From positions 62,001-126,000 of the forward strand of contig CAWIZJ010000040.1 of the NCBI GenBank assembly GCA_963840535.1: a stretch of 64,000 nucleotides of DNA. Direction: 5' to 3'. Below, piece after piece: positions 7,965-16,670 of this stretch (the stretch's first letter is position 1; each line of letters opens with the position of its first letter). The notes beneath the pieces were generated by a model. It did no database searches, was not told where the DNA came from, and worked only from the letters and a program-made list of their open reading frames with translations. This stretch comes from VAZQ01 sp963840535 (GTDB lineage: Bacteria > Pseudomonadota > Alphaproteobacteria > Rhizobiales > Xanthobacteraceae). The position numbers and the translations under genes are program-made.

Positions 7965-10031
7965 GCTTCGATCTGGCCGTTCTCACGGAAGACCCCGCCG
8001 CCGCGCAGCGTGCGAGGCCGCGGCGAAGCCTCGATCTGGAGACCGAGAGCTTCGTGCGCGTCCTGCCGATAAGGTGGCGCCTGTTCTCGATCGCGGCGCT
8101 CAATGCCGCTGTGGCCGTCATCCTCGCGGCGCTGATCTGGAACGGCGCCAACGTCCTGAACCGCGCGTGGGAAGATGTGCGCAAGGTGCGGGAATCGGAC
8201 AAGCTGCTGGTTCAGCTCGAAAGCGAGGCGAGCCGGCTGCAGAACCTCATTCACCGCTACATCAACCAGCCGAGCCACGAGTTGCTGGCCGAAATCCTCG
8301 GACTGCACGGCGAGGTGCTGAGCACGCTGCGCAACCGCGGCGCCGTGGATCCAGTCCTCTCCGGGTCGGCCGGCGAGCTGCGCATGGTGACCGAGCGCTT
8401 CCTGCACGGTTTCGGCGAGTTGCGCGAGGTTCAGACCACGATCACGCAGACCCATGAGAACGAGGTGCTCAAGCCCGCCCGAGAGATCGCCGGGCTCTAC
8501 ACCATCATCGAAGGGTCGATCGGCCGCCGCGACGCCTTGCTGCTGCCGTCGCTCGGAAAATCGCGCGACGCCTTCACCGCCAGCCTGGTGGCTGCGAACG
8601 CGTACTATCTCTCGCTCGCTCCGGACGCAGCCGACGATGCACGCCGCAACATCGCAACCGTCGAGCAGACCATTCCGGTGATGATCGATCTTGCCGAGAA
8701 CAATCTGCAGCGCCAGGCACTCTCCCTCCTGGAGCAACGCGCCGCGGCGTTCCGCGAGGGGTTGCAGGTGCTGTCGGAGCGGTTTGCGGCCCGGGCCGAT
8801 TTGTTGAAGACCGCGATCGACGACAATCAGGCGGCCATGATCGGGGTCGTCAACAGGCTGTCCGCGCAGATGACGCTGCGGGAGCTGCAGGCACAGGGCA
8901 GCTTCGACCACACGCTCGCCAATATCTATCAGAACGTGGCCCTGGTCTCCGTCATCTTCCTGACGGTGATAGTCGTCATCGGCGTCCTGATCGCGCGCAG
9001 CATCATCCTGCCGCTCAAGGAAATCATGACCGCCATGAATGCCGTCGTATCCGAGAGATACGATCAGCCGATTCCGGGGACGCAGGCGGGCGACGAGATC
9101 GGCGAAATGGCGCGCGCCGTCGCGGTGTTTCGCGAGAACGCCATCGCCAAACGTACCGCCGAGAACGAGTTGCGGGCGTCGAAGGAACGAGCCGAGAAGA
9201 CGCTGGAGGATCTGCGCGAGGCGCAGCAGAACCTGATCGCCGCCGAGAAGCTCGCGGCGCTCGGCGGCCTCGTAGCCGGCGTCGCCCACGAGGTCAACAA
9301 TCCGATCGGCATCAGCCTCACAGTGGCGTCGAGCTTCGCACGCCGCTGCGACGATTTCGCCAAGGAGGTCGATGCCGGACCGCTCCGCCGCTCGCGGCTC
9401 GACGAGTTCCTGGAGGGCGGCCGCGACGCCGCCAATCAACTGGTGGCCAATCTGCAGCGTGCCGGCGAACTGGTGCAATCCTTCAAGCAGGTCGCGGTCG
9501 ACCGCAGCCACGCCGAGCGGCGTCCGTTCGACCTCAGGGAATCGACCGATCAGATCATCGCCAGCCTGCGGCCGGTGCTCAAGAAATCGCAGATCGTGGT
9601 CACCATCGATGTGCCGGCCGGCATCCTGATGGACAGCTATCCCGGCTCGTATGGGCAGGTGCTGACCAACCTGTTCCTCAACAGCGTGGTGCACGCCTTT
9701 CCCGATGGCCGCGCCGGCAGCGTCATCGTCGAGGCGCGGCAGGTGCGCGACGACGTCGATCTCTTCGTGTCCGACGACGGTATCGGCATGAACGACGAGA
9801 TCCAGCGTCGCGCCCTCGACCCATTCTTCACCACCCGCCGCAACGAGGGCGGTACCGGGCCTCGGCCTCCACATCATCTTCAATCTCGTGACCCAGCAAC
9901 TCGGCGGCCGCATGACCTTCGAATCGAGGCTCGGCTGGGGAACCCGCTTTCGTATCACCATTCCGCGCGTGGCGCCCGGCGAAACGCCGGCGCCGCAGGC
10001 CACACCAATGATGGACAAGGCGCATGGCTGA
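7961..10031 (+). CDS. Membrane sensor histidine kinase, reading frame interrupted near its end
   Basis: About 689 residues when repaired. Order: short cytoplasmic N-terminus, TM1 (about 42-62), a large helical periplasmic domain (about 65-320), TM2 (about 325-345), HAMP (about 346-398), coiled coil, HisKA with the phospho-acceptor in GVAHEVNNPIG, and HATPase with N-box NLFLNSVVHAF and G1 box DDGIGMN. The G2 box reads GGTG and then loses frame. Removing one G in the run at 9857-9859 restores GTGLGLHIIFNLVTQQ and a stop at 10031. As written the ATP lid would be destroyed. The start overlaps the DctP-type receptor stop and the end overlaps the next gene, so the three genes are translationally linked. 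The periplasmic domain is the expected docking site for the receptor. Confidence 0.9.
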
Positions 10032-11761
10032 CGACGACATCGTCCACCTGATCGACGATCCCCGTGACGAGCCGGCACCCGCGGAAGGCCGGCGCTGGAA
10101 GGTCGCGGTGATCGACGACGAGCCGGCCGTGCACGACGGCACCCGATTTGCGCTCAGCGACTACAAGCTCAACGGCCAAGGGCTGGAGATCGTCTCCGCC
10201 TACTCGGCGGCGGAGGGCCGCGAGCTCATGCGCAAGCATCCGGACATAGCCGCGGTGCTGCTCGACGTCATCATGGAGACCGACACCGCGGGGCTCGAGC
10301 TCGTCGAGTTCATCCGCAACCAGCTCAAGAACGAGACGGTGCGCATCATCCTGCGCACCGGCCAACCCGGGCAGGCACCCGAGCGTCGCGTCATCATCGA
10401 CTACGACATCAACGACTACAAGGCCAAGACGGAGCTCACCGCCGACAAGCTGTTTACCTCCCTGACCGCCGCGCTGCGCAGTCATCAACAGCTCCAGCGC
10501 ATGGTCGAGACCCGTCGCGGGCTGGAGATGATCATCGAGGCGGCTTCGACGCTGTTCGACTTCAAGTCGATGCAACGGCTGGCCGAGGGGGTGCTCACCC
10601 AGATCGCATCGCTGCTCAATGTCGACTGCGCAGGCATCCTGGTGCTGCGCGAGGGACAGAACGCGCACGAAATCCTTCTCGGTGCTGGCGGGGTCGGGTT
10701 GCTACAGCCGATTCATCGGCACCGACGTCTCGCAGACATTCGGGCGCGACCTGCGCCAACTGGTCGAGGAGGCATTCAGCCGACGGCGGCACGAGTTCTC
10801 GTCGCGCCGCTCGGTTCTCTACATCAAGACCGGGAGCGGCCGCGAGGTGGTGGTGGTGCTGGAGGCGGCACGCCAGCTCTCCGATACCGACCGCGCCCTG
10901 GTGGAGATCTTCTGCAGCCGGCTGTCCGTCGCCTTCGACAATGTCATTCTCTACGAGCAGCTGCAGAAGGCGAATACCCGGCTCGAGGAACGCGTCACCG
11001 AGCGCACCCGGGACTTGACCAACGCCAACCGCCGGCTGGCCGCGCAATGGGCGCGGCTGCGGCAGGCCAATTCCTTCAAGAGCGAGATCCTCGGCACCGT
11101 CGCCCACGACCTCAAGAACCCGCTGGGGGTGATCCTCGGGCGCACGGAGATCCTCAAGGAGATGATCGCCGACGCCGGCGCACTCGACCAAAAGGTGGAG
11201 ACGCAGATCGCCTACATCCGCGACGCCGCCGACCGGCTTACCGGCATGGTCGACGACCTCGTCTCGGACGCCATGGCCGACGCGCTCGACATCACCATCA
11301 GGCGCGAGCCGGTCGATATCTCCCTGCTGGTCAAAGAGGTCGCCGAGGCCAACCAGCCGCTCGCCCTGCGCAAGAACCAGACCATAACGGTCACGGCCCG
11401 GCCCGATCACTCGGCGATGTGCGATTCCGACCGCATTCGCGAGGCGATCGACAACCTCGTGAGCAATGCCGTCAAGTACAGCCCCATCGGCGGGACCATC
11501 GACCTATTGGTGGGGCAGCAGCCGGACGGTATAGTGGTCGAAGTGCGGGACCGAGGGGCGGGCCTTTCGCCGGAAGACATTTCGCGGCTGTTCGGACGTT
11601 TCCAGCGCCTGTCCGCCAAGCCGACCGCGGGCGAGACGTCGACCGGCCTCGGCTTGTCGATCGTCAAACGCATCGTCGATCTGCACGGCGGACGGATCGC
11701 GGTCGAAAGCCACGGCCCCGGACAGGGCGCGGTCTTCAGGATGACGCTGCCGGAATCGTGA
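10024..11761 (+). CDS. Receiver-DUF3369-histidine kinase hybrid, reading frame interrupted
   Basis: Cytoplasmic hybrid signalling protein of about 578 residues after repair. The receiver domain (about 25-150) has the acidic pair in VIDDEPAVHD, the phospho-acceptor Asp81 in AAVLLDVIMETD, Thr in ILRTGQPG and Lys in INDYKAK. A DUF3369-like GAF domain follows (about 155-320), then a coiled coil, HisKA (GTVAHDLKNPLGVILG) and HATPase (EAIDNLVSNAVKYSP, RDRGAGL, STGLGLSIVKRI). One extra G in the G4 run at 10690-10693 breaks the GAF-like domain. The start overlaps the end of the membrane kinase. The layout suggests a phosphorelay in which the membrane kinase signals to this receiver, which then controls its own kinase output. 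Confidence 0.88.
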
Positions 11762-11768
11762 GCCGAGG

Positions 11769-12509
11769 ATGACGCAGGCGCAGCACATCGTGGTCGTCGA
11801 CGACGAGCAGCCGGCGCGCGAAATGGTCGGCGACTATCTACGCATGCACGGCTTCAGCGTCAGCCTGTGCGATGGCGGCGCCAGCCTGCGCGCGACCATC
11901 GCACAACAGATGCCGGATCTGATCGTGCTCGATCTCAACATGCCGGCGGAGGACGGGCTCTCGATCATCCGCGATCTCAAGCAGCGCATCGGCGTGCCGA
12001 TCATCATGCTGACCGCGACCGCGAGCGCGATCGACCGGGTGGTCGGCCTCGAGCTCGGCGCCGACGACTATCTCGCCAAGCCCTGTGAACTGCGCGAGCT
12101 CCTGGCGCGGATTCGCTCCGTTTTGCGACGCAGCACACCCGGTGCGCAGCCGACGCCCGCCCCCACCGCAGGTGCACCGGCAGCCCCGGACCGTACGCGG
12201 GTTCGGTTCGGCACCAAGTGGCTCGACCACGACGCCCAGGCGTTGCGGGACGACGAAGGCAACGAGCATCCGCTCACGGCTTCCGAATACGGCCTGCTCA
12301 AGGTCTTTGCGGCCAATCCCAAACGGGTCCTGTCTCGCGACCGGCTTCTGGAGCTCGCCAATGCCCGCGACGCCGAGGCTTTCGACCGCGCCATCGACCT
12401 GCGGATCATGCGGATCCGCCGAAAGATCGAGCCTGATCCGGCGCATCCCTCGGTCATCCGGACCGTCCGCGGCGGGGGCTACCTCTTTTCCCCCACTGGC
12501 GACACATAG
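11769..12509 (+). CDS. OmpR/PhoB-family response regulator
   Basis: DNA-binding response regulator of 246 residues. The receiver has the acidic pocket in VVVDDEQPAR, the phospho-acceptor Asp55 in DLIVLDLNMPAEDG, Thr in IIMLTATAS and Lys in DDYLAKPCE. A proline/alanine-rich linker (about 120-140) leads to a winged-helix domain with LTASEYGLLKVFAANPKRVL and the wing VIRTVRGGGYLFSP. The start is ATG at 11769, with GAGG upstream, 7 bases after the hybrid kinase stop. It is the likely transcriptional output of the receptor-kinase-hybrid run. Its targets are unknown; autoregulation and control of the ECF sigma gene downstream are plausible. Confidence 0.93.
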   Translation: MTQAQHIVVVDDEQPAREMVGDYLRMHGFSVSLCDGGASLRATIAQQMPDLIVLDLNMPAEDGLSIIRDLKQRIGVPIIMLTATASAIDRVVGLELGADDYLAKPCELRELLARIRSVLRRSTPGAQPTPAPTAGAPAAPDRTRVRFGTKWLDHDAQALRDDEGNEHPLTASEYGLLKVFAANPKRVLSRDRLLELANARDAEAFDRAIDLRIMRIRRKIEPDPAHPSVIRTVRGGGYLFSPTGDT

Positions 12510-12700
12510 TGCTGGACTGACGCAATAATGTCGCAGCCGACGAAACAATTCCCCATAAGGCACTACCTTTTGTGTCGTCGACGCACCGGCCAAGAAATAA
12601 TTCTGTCCGACGACGAAACCATTTTTCACCCCCCACGTAACATTCAAGCAACAGCGGTTTGGTAGTCGGTTTGGCTACGGGCTGACTACAGGGGATCGTC

Positions 12701-13309
12701 ATGCAATCGGGATACGCACTGCGGGACATTGCGTCGCCGCATTTCAGGGCACCCGTTCAGGAGACTTCGGACGAGGCACTGATCGAACTCATCGCCGACG
12801 GCGACAAGCGGGCCATGCAGGTGCTTTACGCCCGTCACAACGTGCGGGTGTACCGCTTCATCGTCCGTCTCACCGGGAACCAGTCGCTGGCCGAGGACCT
12901 CGTGAGCGAGGTGTTCCTCGACGTGTGGCGGCAGGCCGAGGGCTTCGAGGCGAAATCCCAGGTTTCCACCTGGCTGCTGGCGATCGCACGGTACAAGTCG
13001 CTTTCCGCTCTGCGCCGGCGCACCGACGAGCATCTCGACGATCAGATGGCGGCGACCATCGAGGATACCGCCGACGATCCGGAAACCGCGGTGCACACCA
13101 AGGACCGCAACACCATCGTGCAGAAGTGCCTGAGGGAATTGTCGCCGGCGCATCGCGAAGTCATCGACCTCGTCTACTACCACGAGAAATCGGTCGACGA
13201 GGTCGCGCGCATCGTCGGAGTGCCGCCCGCGACGGTGAAGACCCGCATGTTCTATGCTCGCAGCAAGATGGCCGACCTCCTCAAGCAAGCCGGAGTGAGC
13301 GCCCTCTGA
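12701..13309 (+). CDS. ECF-type sigma-70 family RNA polymerase sigma factor
   Basis: Extracytoplasmic-function sigma factor of 202 residues. Region 2 spans about 28-95 (ALIELIADGDKRAMQVLYAR, then LAEDLVSEVFLDVWRQA and STWLLAIARYKSLSALRRR). Region 4 spans about 138-190 (LRELSPAHREVIDLVYYHEK, then DEVARIVGVPPATVKTRMFY). There is a short N-terminal extension of about 20 residues. No anti-sigma factor gene is adjacent: upstream lies the response regulator, and downstream a convergent small membrane protein gene. A 191-base gap separates it from the response regulator, so it probably has its own promoter. Control could be transcriptional, through the two-component genes upstream. A strong hairpin follows at 13367-13398. 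Confidence 0.93.
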   Translation: MQSGYALRDIASPHFRAPVQETSDEALIELIADGDKRAMQVLYARHNVRVYRFIVRLTGNQSLAEDLVSEVFLDVWRQAEGFEAKSQVSTWLLAIARYKSLSALRRRTDEHLDDQMAATIEDTADDPETAVHTKDRNTIVQKCLRELSPAHREVIDLVYYHEKSVDEVARIVGVPPATVKTRMFYARSKMADLLKQAGVSAL

Positions 13310-13366
13310 TCGCGGCGTCCGCTCCCCTCGGACGAACCGTACCAGCTCAATGTCCATGAACAGACC

Positions 13367-13398
13367 CGGCGGGCCGGCATGAAAGTGCCGGCCCGCCG
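13367..13398. terminator. Bidirectional hairpin terminator
   Basis: A 13-base perfect stem, CGGCGGGCCGGCA with its complement TGCCGGCCCGCCG, and a 6-base loop TGAAAG, followed by ATAATTTA. It lies between the plus-strand sigma factor gene (stop 13309) and the convergent minus-strand membrane protein gene (stop 13453), so it can end both transcripts. The downstream T tract is short, so efficiency is uncertain. Confidence 0.7.
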
Positions 13399-13452
13399 AT
13401 AATTTATGGGCGCGGGCACAGCATCGTCGGCTCGCGCCGCCGGCTTCGGGAT

Positions 13453-13754
13453 TTACCCGCTGCGTCGAAACGAGCTCCGCCACAGGGTTGGAGACGATGA
13501 CCACCGCGAGCAGCAGGCCGGCGATCGGGAGCCAGATCAGGAACGCGCCCAGCAGGAGCACAACAAGGACCGCCGCCAGCAGCGCGATGATCAGCACCAG
13601 CGCAAAAAACCCGAGCGGCCCAATGCGCCCGACATAGATCCGAGCAGTGCCATGCTCCGGCTCGCCCCAACGGATGCGCGGGATCACCCGGCGGAATGAT
13701 TTCCGGCTCGGCCACAGGCCGGTCGACGCCGTGCGCGGGTCGCTGGTCCTTCAT
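13453..13754 (-). CDS. Small membrane protein, two frame interruptions
   Basis: Probable small inner-membrane protein of about 99 residues. It starts MKDQRPAHGVDRPVAEPEII (ATG 13754) and continues in a second frame with IRWGEPEHGTARIYVGRIGP. Two adjacent membrane spans follow (FFALVLIIALLAAVLVVLLL and FLIWLPIAGLLLAVVIVS). A third frame then gives the short basic tail TLWRSSFRRSG with a TAA at 13453. Each change of frame equals one extra base, at about 13688 and 13489. The arrangement (polar head with a PEIIPPG motif, glycine-containing loop, two helices, basic tail) resembles small uncharacterised membrane proteins I recall from rhizobial genomes. I cannot name a function. Confidence 0.6.
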
Positions 13755-14057
13755 CTTCTCACGGGGCCTTTGCTGCCGGCGGTATGTAGTGGCGGCGGAC
13801 GCAGTCCACAACCGTAAACCGCCGTCGGACATCGCACAGCCGCAAGCGCTCCCTACCGCGGCGACGGTCGCCAGCTGTCATCCTGCGCAAGTCCGCGCTA
13901 CACTCGAGCAATCACTGCAATGCCGCATCCGGGGCGCCGACCTCATGCCGCGACGCTGCTCGAACAGACCCCGGACGCCCACCCAGCGGCGCGGCGTGCC
14001 GACGATACGAACCCTTCCGAGCGCTCCCTGCTTCGAGGCGATCTGCGGTAGCCCGGC
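13755..14057. other. Intergenic region upstream of aroE
   Basis: About 300 bases between the divergent small membrane protein gene and aroE. Open frames cross it, but none has a ribosome-binding site or family-like sequence. I see no hairpin or repeat. It presumably holds the promoters of both genes. Confidence 0.5.
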
Positions 14058-14900
14058 ATGACGCAACCAGAGCGCTTCCTGCTTGCCGGTCTGATGGGCT
14101 GGCCGGTGATGCATTCGCGCTCGCCCAAGCTGCACAACTACTGGCTCGCGCGTTACGGCTTGAGCGGCACCTACGTGCCGCTCGCCATCCCGGCACCAGG
14201 CCTGCGCGCGGCTCTGCGGGCGCTGCCGGCGTTGGGCTTCTCCGGCAGCAACCTGACCATTCCCCACAAGGAGGCCGCGCTCGAAGTTGTCGACCGGGTC
14301 GATCCGCTGGCGCGCCGCATCGGCGCCGTGAACTGCGTCGTCGTCACGCCCGACGGATCACTCGAGGGGCAGAACACCGACGCCTTCGGCTTTGTCGAGA
14401 GCGTGCGCGAGGCGCAGCCCGGTTGGCGTGCCGATGCCGGACCGCAAGTGGTGATCGGCGCGGGCGGCGGCGCCCGCGCCGTACTGGTGAGCCTTATCGA
14501 TCAGGGAGCGCGCGAGATCAGGCTGCTCAACCGCACGCCGACCCGCGCGCAGGCCCTGGAGCGGGAGCTGGGCGGCCCCATCCGCGTGCTCGAATGGCGC
14601 GAGCGCAACGCCGCACTCGACGGCGCCGCCATGCTGATCCAGGCCACCAACCAGGGGATGGTCGGCGAGCCGCCGCTCGATATCGCGCTCGATGCACTGC
14701 CGAAGAACGCGCTCGTCTCCGACATCGTCTATGTCCCGCGCGAGACGCCGCTGTTGGCGGCGGCGCGCAGGCGCGGCAACCCGACCGTGGACGGTTTGGG
14801 CATGCTGCTGCATCAGGCACGTCCCGCGTTCCGCGCCTGGTTCGGGATCATGCCGGAGGTCACGCCGGAACTGCGCGCCATGATGCAGGCGACGACGTGA
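14058..14900 (+). CDS. aroE: Shikimate dehydrogenase
   Basis: NADP-dependent reduction of 3-dehydroshikimate to shikimate in aromatic amino-acid synthesis, cytoplasmic. The protein has 280 residues, normal for AroE. It shows the substrate site GWPVMHSRSPKLHNYW, the catalytic Lys in SNLTIPHKEAAL, the catalytic Asp in GQNTDAFGF, the nucleotide-binding GAGGGARAV and the NADP-contacting NRTPTRA. The C-terminal helix region VDGLGMLLHQA is also conserved. It overlaps the next gene by GTGA (14897-14900). In an area of catabolic genes it might instead be a shikimate/quinate-dehydrogenase-type paralogue acting in the oxidative direction; the sequence alone does not separate these. Confidence 0.92.
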   Translation: MTQPERFLLAGLMGWPVMHSRSPKLHNYWLARYGLSGTYVPLAIPAPGLRAALRALPALGFSGSNLTIPHKEAALEVVDRVDPLARRIGAVNCVVVTPDGSLEGQNTDAFGFVESVREAQPGWRADAGPQVVIGAGGGARAVLVSLIDQGAREIRLLNRTPTRAQALERELGGPIRVLEWRERNAALDGAAMLIQATNQGMVGEPPLDIALDALPKNALVSDIVYVPRETPLLAAARRRGNPTVDGLGMLLHQARPAFRAWFGIMPEVTPELRAMMQATT

Positions 14901-15860
14901 GCAAGGCTTTCCGGTTTCACCGTTACGGCGGTCCCGAAGTGCTGCGCTTCGAGGAGGTCGACGTCGGCGAGCCCGGGCCCGGACAGGTGCGCATCCGGAA
15001 CACGGCGGTCGCGGTGAACTATCGCGATGTGCTGATGCGGTCGGGCATACACGCGGTCAAGGCGCTTCCCTCCGGCATCGGTCTCGAGAGCGCGGGGGTG
15101 ATCGAAGCGGTCGGGCCGCAAGTCACCGGCTTCTCGATCGGCGACCGCGTCGCCTATGCCGGCATGCCGGAAGGCTCGTACGCGCAGCTGCGCATCGTGC
15201 CGGCCGCGCGCCTCATCGCGCTCCCGGCAGGGATCGACGAGCGCACGGCGGCGGCGATGATGATCCGCGGCATGACTGCACGCTCCCTCCTGCGCGAGAC
15301 CTACCGGGTGAAAAAGGGCGACACGATCCTCCTTCACGCCGCCGCGGGCGGGGTCGGCCTCATCATGTGCCAATGGGCGAAGCATCTCGGCGCAACCGTG
15401 ATCGGAACGGTGAGCAGCGACGAGAAGGCTGCAATCGCCCGCGCCCACGGTTGCGATCACCCCATCGTCTATACCCGCGAGGATTTCGCCAAGCGTGTGC
15501 GCGAGATCACGGGCGGCGAAGGCGTGCCGGTGGTCTACAACTCCGTAGGCAAGGCGACGTTCGAAGGCTCGCTACGTTGCCTGAGCCGGCGCGGCGTCAT
15601 GGCCTCATTCGGCGAGGCCTCGGGCGATCCCGATCCGATGCCACCGCGACGGCTGGGTGCGCTCGGCTCGATCTACCTCACCCATCCGAGCGTGTCGAAC
15701 TACATCGTCCGACACCGCCGTCGCCGATCTCTTCGCCATGGTCTCGAGCGGCAGGATCCGGATCGAGATCAGCATGACCTACGCGCTCGCGGACGCGCCG
15801 TGCGCGCACGCGGATCTCGAGGCGCGCCGGACGACGGGGTCGATCGTGCTCGTCGTGTAG
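14897..15860 (+). CDS. Quinone-oxidoreductase-like MDR enzyme, reading frame interrupted
   Basis: Zinc-independent medium-chain dehydrogenase/reductase (QorA-like) of about 320 residues after repair. It starts GTG at 14897, overlapping the aroE stop, with VSKAFRFHRYGGPEVLRFEE. The GroES-like domain includes VNYRDVLMRSG, and the NADPH-binding Rossmann motif is HAAAGGVGLIMCQWAK. The end in the second frame reads DTAVADLFAMVSSGRIRIEI and then LEARRTTGSIVLVV, the family's usual C-terminus. One extra C at 15709-15710 causes the change. It would reduce quinones or enones using NADPH. Translational coupling to aroE suggests a joint redox role, but this is weak evidence. Confidence 0.87.
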
Positions 15861-15872
15861 CGGCCGGACCGG

Positions 15873-16307
15873 TCAAATGGCGAGCGGCGCTCCGCCCAGA
15901 TCTTCCGCCCGTTCCACCTTGATGAGCACGCCGAAACCCTTCTTGTCCGGATCGCTCTTCTTTTCCGGCTCGATCAGCCGGTTCCAGATTTCCTCGTAGA
16001 CCGGCCCCGACTTGTAGATCGTGGCGGTTCCGTAGAAACGAGCGATGCCGCCACGCGGCAGCAGGCCGGATTCGCGAAGCGGCGGCTTGCGGAAATAGAT
16101 CGTGACCTTGGTGCCATCCGCGAGGCTGGCGTTGGTCGATCCACGGCCGCGCTCCCAGAGCGCGAAATGCTCATCATCGTAGACCATCGTGCTGCCGCGC
16201 GGCGTAATCTGCGCAAATCCGTTCGGCAGGGCGGTGCCGATCAGGCAGACGTGCGCCGGATAGGCGGTGTTGATGTGTTCGTGCAGAACCTTCGGAATGG
16301 TCGCCAC
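15873..16307 (-). CDS. Pyridoxamine 5'-phosphate oxidase-family (FMN-binding split barrel) protein
   Basis: Small protein of 144 residues beginning MATIPKVLHEHINTAYPAHV, with the split-barrel segment CLIGTALPNGFAQITPRGST and VTIYFRKPPLRESG followed by GIARFYGTATI. This pattern fits the broad PNPOx/PPOX family, whose members bind FMN, F420 or heme. The start is ATG at 16307, after AGAGGGGAGAACGC. It converges with the MDR gene, 12 bases away. The reaction is unknown; many relatives are general stress or flavin-reductase-like proteins. Confidence 0.82.
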   Translation of the reverse strand: MATIPKVLHEHINTAYPAHVCLIGTALPNGFAQITPRGSTMVYDDEHFALWERGRGSTNASLADGTKVTIYFRKPPLRESGLLPRGGIARFYGTATIYKSGPVYEEIWNRLIEPEKKSDPDKKGFGVLIKVERAEDLGGAPLAI

Positions 16308-16336
16308 TGCGTTCTCCCCTCTCGAATGAGCCGCCC

Positions 16337-16410
16337 TAGTGTCCCGCTTCCGACGTTCGCTTCACATTGCAGCACGCTCGAGTGCGAACGTCGGAAGCAA
16401 AGGGACACTA
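16337..16410. mobile_element. Palindromic mini-element (MITE-like) A
   Basis: A 70-base palindromic element (16339-16408) bounded by TA within CTAG on each side (16336-16339 and 16408-16411). The left arm is GTGTCCC-GCTTCCGACGTTCGC. The right arm, read inward on the other strand, is GTGTCCC-TTT-GCTTCCGACGTTCGC, identical apart from an extra TTT after base 7. No coding capacity. TA duplication and CTAG borders fit mobilisation by an IS630/Tc1-type transposase; the full IS630 element at 31408 also sits at TA. The RNA would fold into a long hairpin. Confidence 0.75.
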
Positions 16411-16425
16411 GCAAGTCTATGGTGC

Positions 16426-16501
16426 TAGTGCGGTTTTGTCTTTGACGTTCCGATGACGAAATCGCCGCGAGACTGATCGGAACGTCAAAGACACCGCACT
16501 A
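16426..16501. mobile_element. Palindromic mini-element (MITE-like) B
   Basis: A second 72-base palindromic element (16428-16499), only 13 bases from element A's CTAG and again bounded by CTAG. Its left arm is GTGCGGT-TTT-GTCTTTGACG, continuing TTCCGAT. Its right arm, read inward, is GTGCGGT directly followed by GTCTTTGACGTTCCGAT. The arms differ in sequence from element A but share the TTT asymmetry after base 7, in the opposite arm. Non-coding; it may act as a terminator or in RNA folding between the convergent-to-divergent genes here. Confidence 0.75.
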
Positions 16502-16670
16502 GATAAGGCATGACGCGCTCCATTTGCAATCAATGGGAACCAATGGGCAATCGACGGGCAATCGACGGCCAAGCCCCCCGGTTTGCCCATCCCGGCGTGC
16601 CCGTGTCATAGTGCGACAGCGAGCGGCGCCCTCCACCTCGCAACCCGCCCAGCCAGCGAGAGCTCGAACG

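Noticed and set aside
6983..10051. Apparent fusion of a long N-terminal extension to the histidine kinase
   Set aside because: The part before 7961 is an out-of-frame reading of the DctP-type receptor gene. The kinase starts at the ATGA overlap.
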